From: Halobacillus litoralis
GTDB lineage: Bacteria; Bacillota; Bacilli; Bacillales; Halobacillaceae
Assembly (NCBI RefSeq): GCF_009856355.1
Contig: NZ_WMEW01000001.1
Span: 682,001-746,000, forward strand
DNA length: 64,000 nt
Reading direction: 5' to 3'
Shown here in pieces: positions 63,885 through 64,000 of the stretch. The notes beneath the pieces were generated by a model. That model saw only the letters and a list, made by a program, of their open reading frames with translations, was not told where the DNA came from and did no database searches. Positions within the stretch are counted from its first letter, which is position 1, and every line of letters starts with the position of its first letter. The translations under genes and the position numbers were made by a program.

Positions 63885-64000
63885 TTAAAATTTATACCCG
63901 AACACCACGACATCCACAGCATTCAGTCCCGACCCTTCATCCGCTTCTGTCTTTATCGTCAATCCTGTTCCCGGTACGTTGAACACCCGTGTAAACTGCT
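63885..64000 (-). CDS. C-terminal end of an uncharacterised protein (5' part outside window)
   Basis: Reverse frame open from the window edge to TAA at 63885: ...FTRVFNVPGTGLTIKTEADE then GSGLNAVDVVVFGYKF. It reads as a beta-rich C terminus ending in aromatic residues. The reverse strand has a CAGGG-ATCTT-CCCTG hairpin with T-rich tail just after it (63882-63857), supporting a gene end. Only about 38 codons are visible, so no family can be named. Confidence 0.5.
   Translation of the reverse strand, partial: QFTRVFNVPGTGLTIKTEADEGSGLNAVDVVVFGYKF

Noticed and set aside
1..64000. CRISPR arrays, tRNA/rRNA genes, insertion sequences, prophage or integrase genes
   Set aside because: Read for direct repeats, cloverleaf patterns and transposase/integrase motifs; none was seen. 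A full repeat search could not be run, so a short or degenerate one could have been missed.

Overview
The window looks like an ordinary chromosomal stretch from a low-to-mid GC, probably halophilic or halotolerant, member of the Bacillaceae (Halobacillus/Bacillus-like; genus not determined). The evidence is strong AGGAGG-type ribosome sites, candidate SigB promoters (GTTTAA-N14-GGGTAC type), CcpA cre-like sites, a lysine riboswitch, YtxH/DUF948, YjzC, SigL, PutR, DesK/DesR and BceRS-BceAB homologues, a glgBCDAP operon, and a parS site of the B. subtilis type. I see no tRNA, rRNA, CRISPR array, insertion sequence or prophage. Almost all intergenic gaps are closed by clear intrinsic terminators.

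Layout. 1-6.6 kb: MoxR/DUF58/DUF4350/DUF4129/membrane-protein operon with SpoIIM-like and RDD proteins at its end (the RDD gene is cut by the window edge). 6.7-8.6 kb: GrpB-like protein and an M20 dipeptidase. 8.7-8.8 kb: a 22-residue hydrophobic peptide gene with its own terminator. 9-11 kb: large catalase with a SigB promoter. 11.2-17.3 kb: glutamate synthase gltBD. 17.6-21 kb: P1-family peptidase, YihY-like membrane protein, sigma-54. 21-31.5 kb: glycogen operon glgB-C-D-A-P followed by a GH13 glycosidase and a bacterial PH-domain protein. 31.9-33.6 kb: SigB-type stress operon (two DUF948 proteins, a small protein, YtxH). 33.7-35.4 kb: divergent MarR regulator/MFS pump pair. 35.5-37.1 kb: small charged protein and an SDR-DUF2867 protein. 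37.5-41.4 kb: proline catabolism (putR, putC, putB). 41.7-43.4 kb: YjzC, SDR oxidoreductase, universal stress protein.

43.5-47.2 kb holds the most unusual neighbourhood: a xenorhodopsin-class microbial rhodopsin (retinal Lys211, Pro207 at the bacteriorhodopsin Asp212 position, D-T-A motif), directly followed by a 26-bp perfect palindrome containing a parS sequence, a DesR-like operator, a fatty-acid desaturase, and DesK/DesR. 47.3-51.1 kb: MFS transporter, lysine-riboswitch-controlled dapA, ilvE. 51.3-57.6 kb: BceRS-type two-component system, an NCS2 nucleobase permease, a small membrane protein and a BceAB-type peptide-sensing ABC transporter. 57.7-64 kb: CoA-type Nudix hydrolase, membrane protein, a decayed gene remnant, a secreted protein, a cryptochrome-DASH/photolyase, a DUF3153 lipoprotein and several uncharacterised proteins.

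Together the region combines housekeeping nitrogen and carbon metabolism (glutamate, proline, lysine, glycogen) with stress functions (SigB-type promoters ahead of catalase, SDR and YtxH genes) and light biology (rhodopsin and cryptochrome). Gene starts were reassigned by ribosome-site position wherever the longest open frame ran upstream of a better start.
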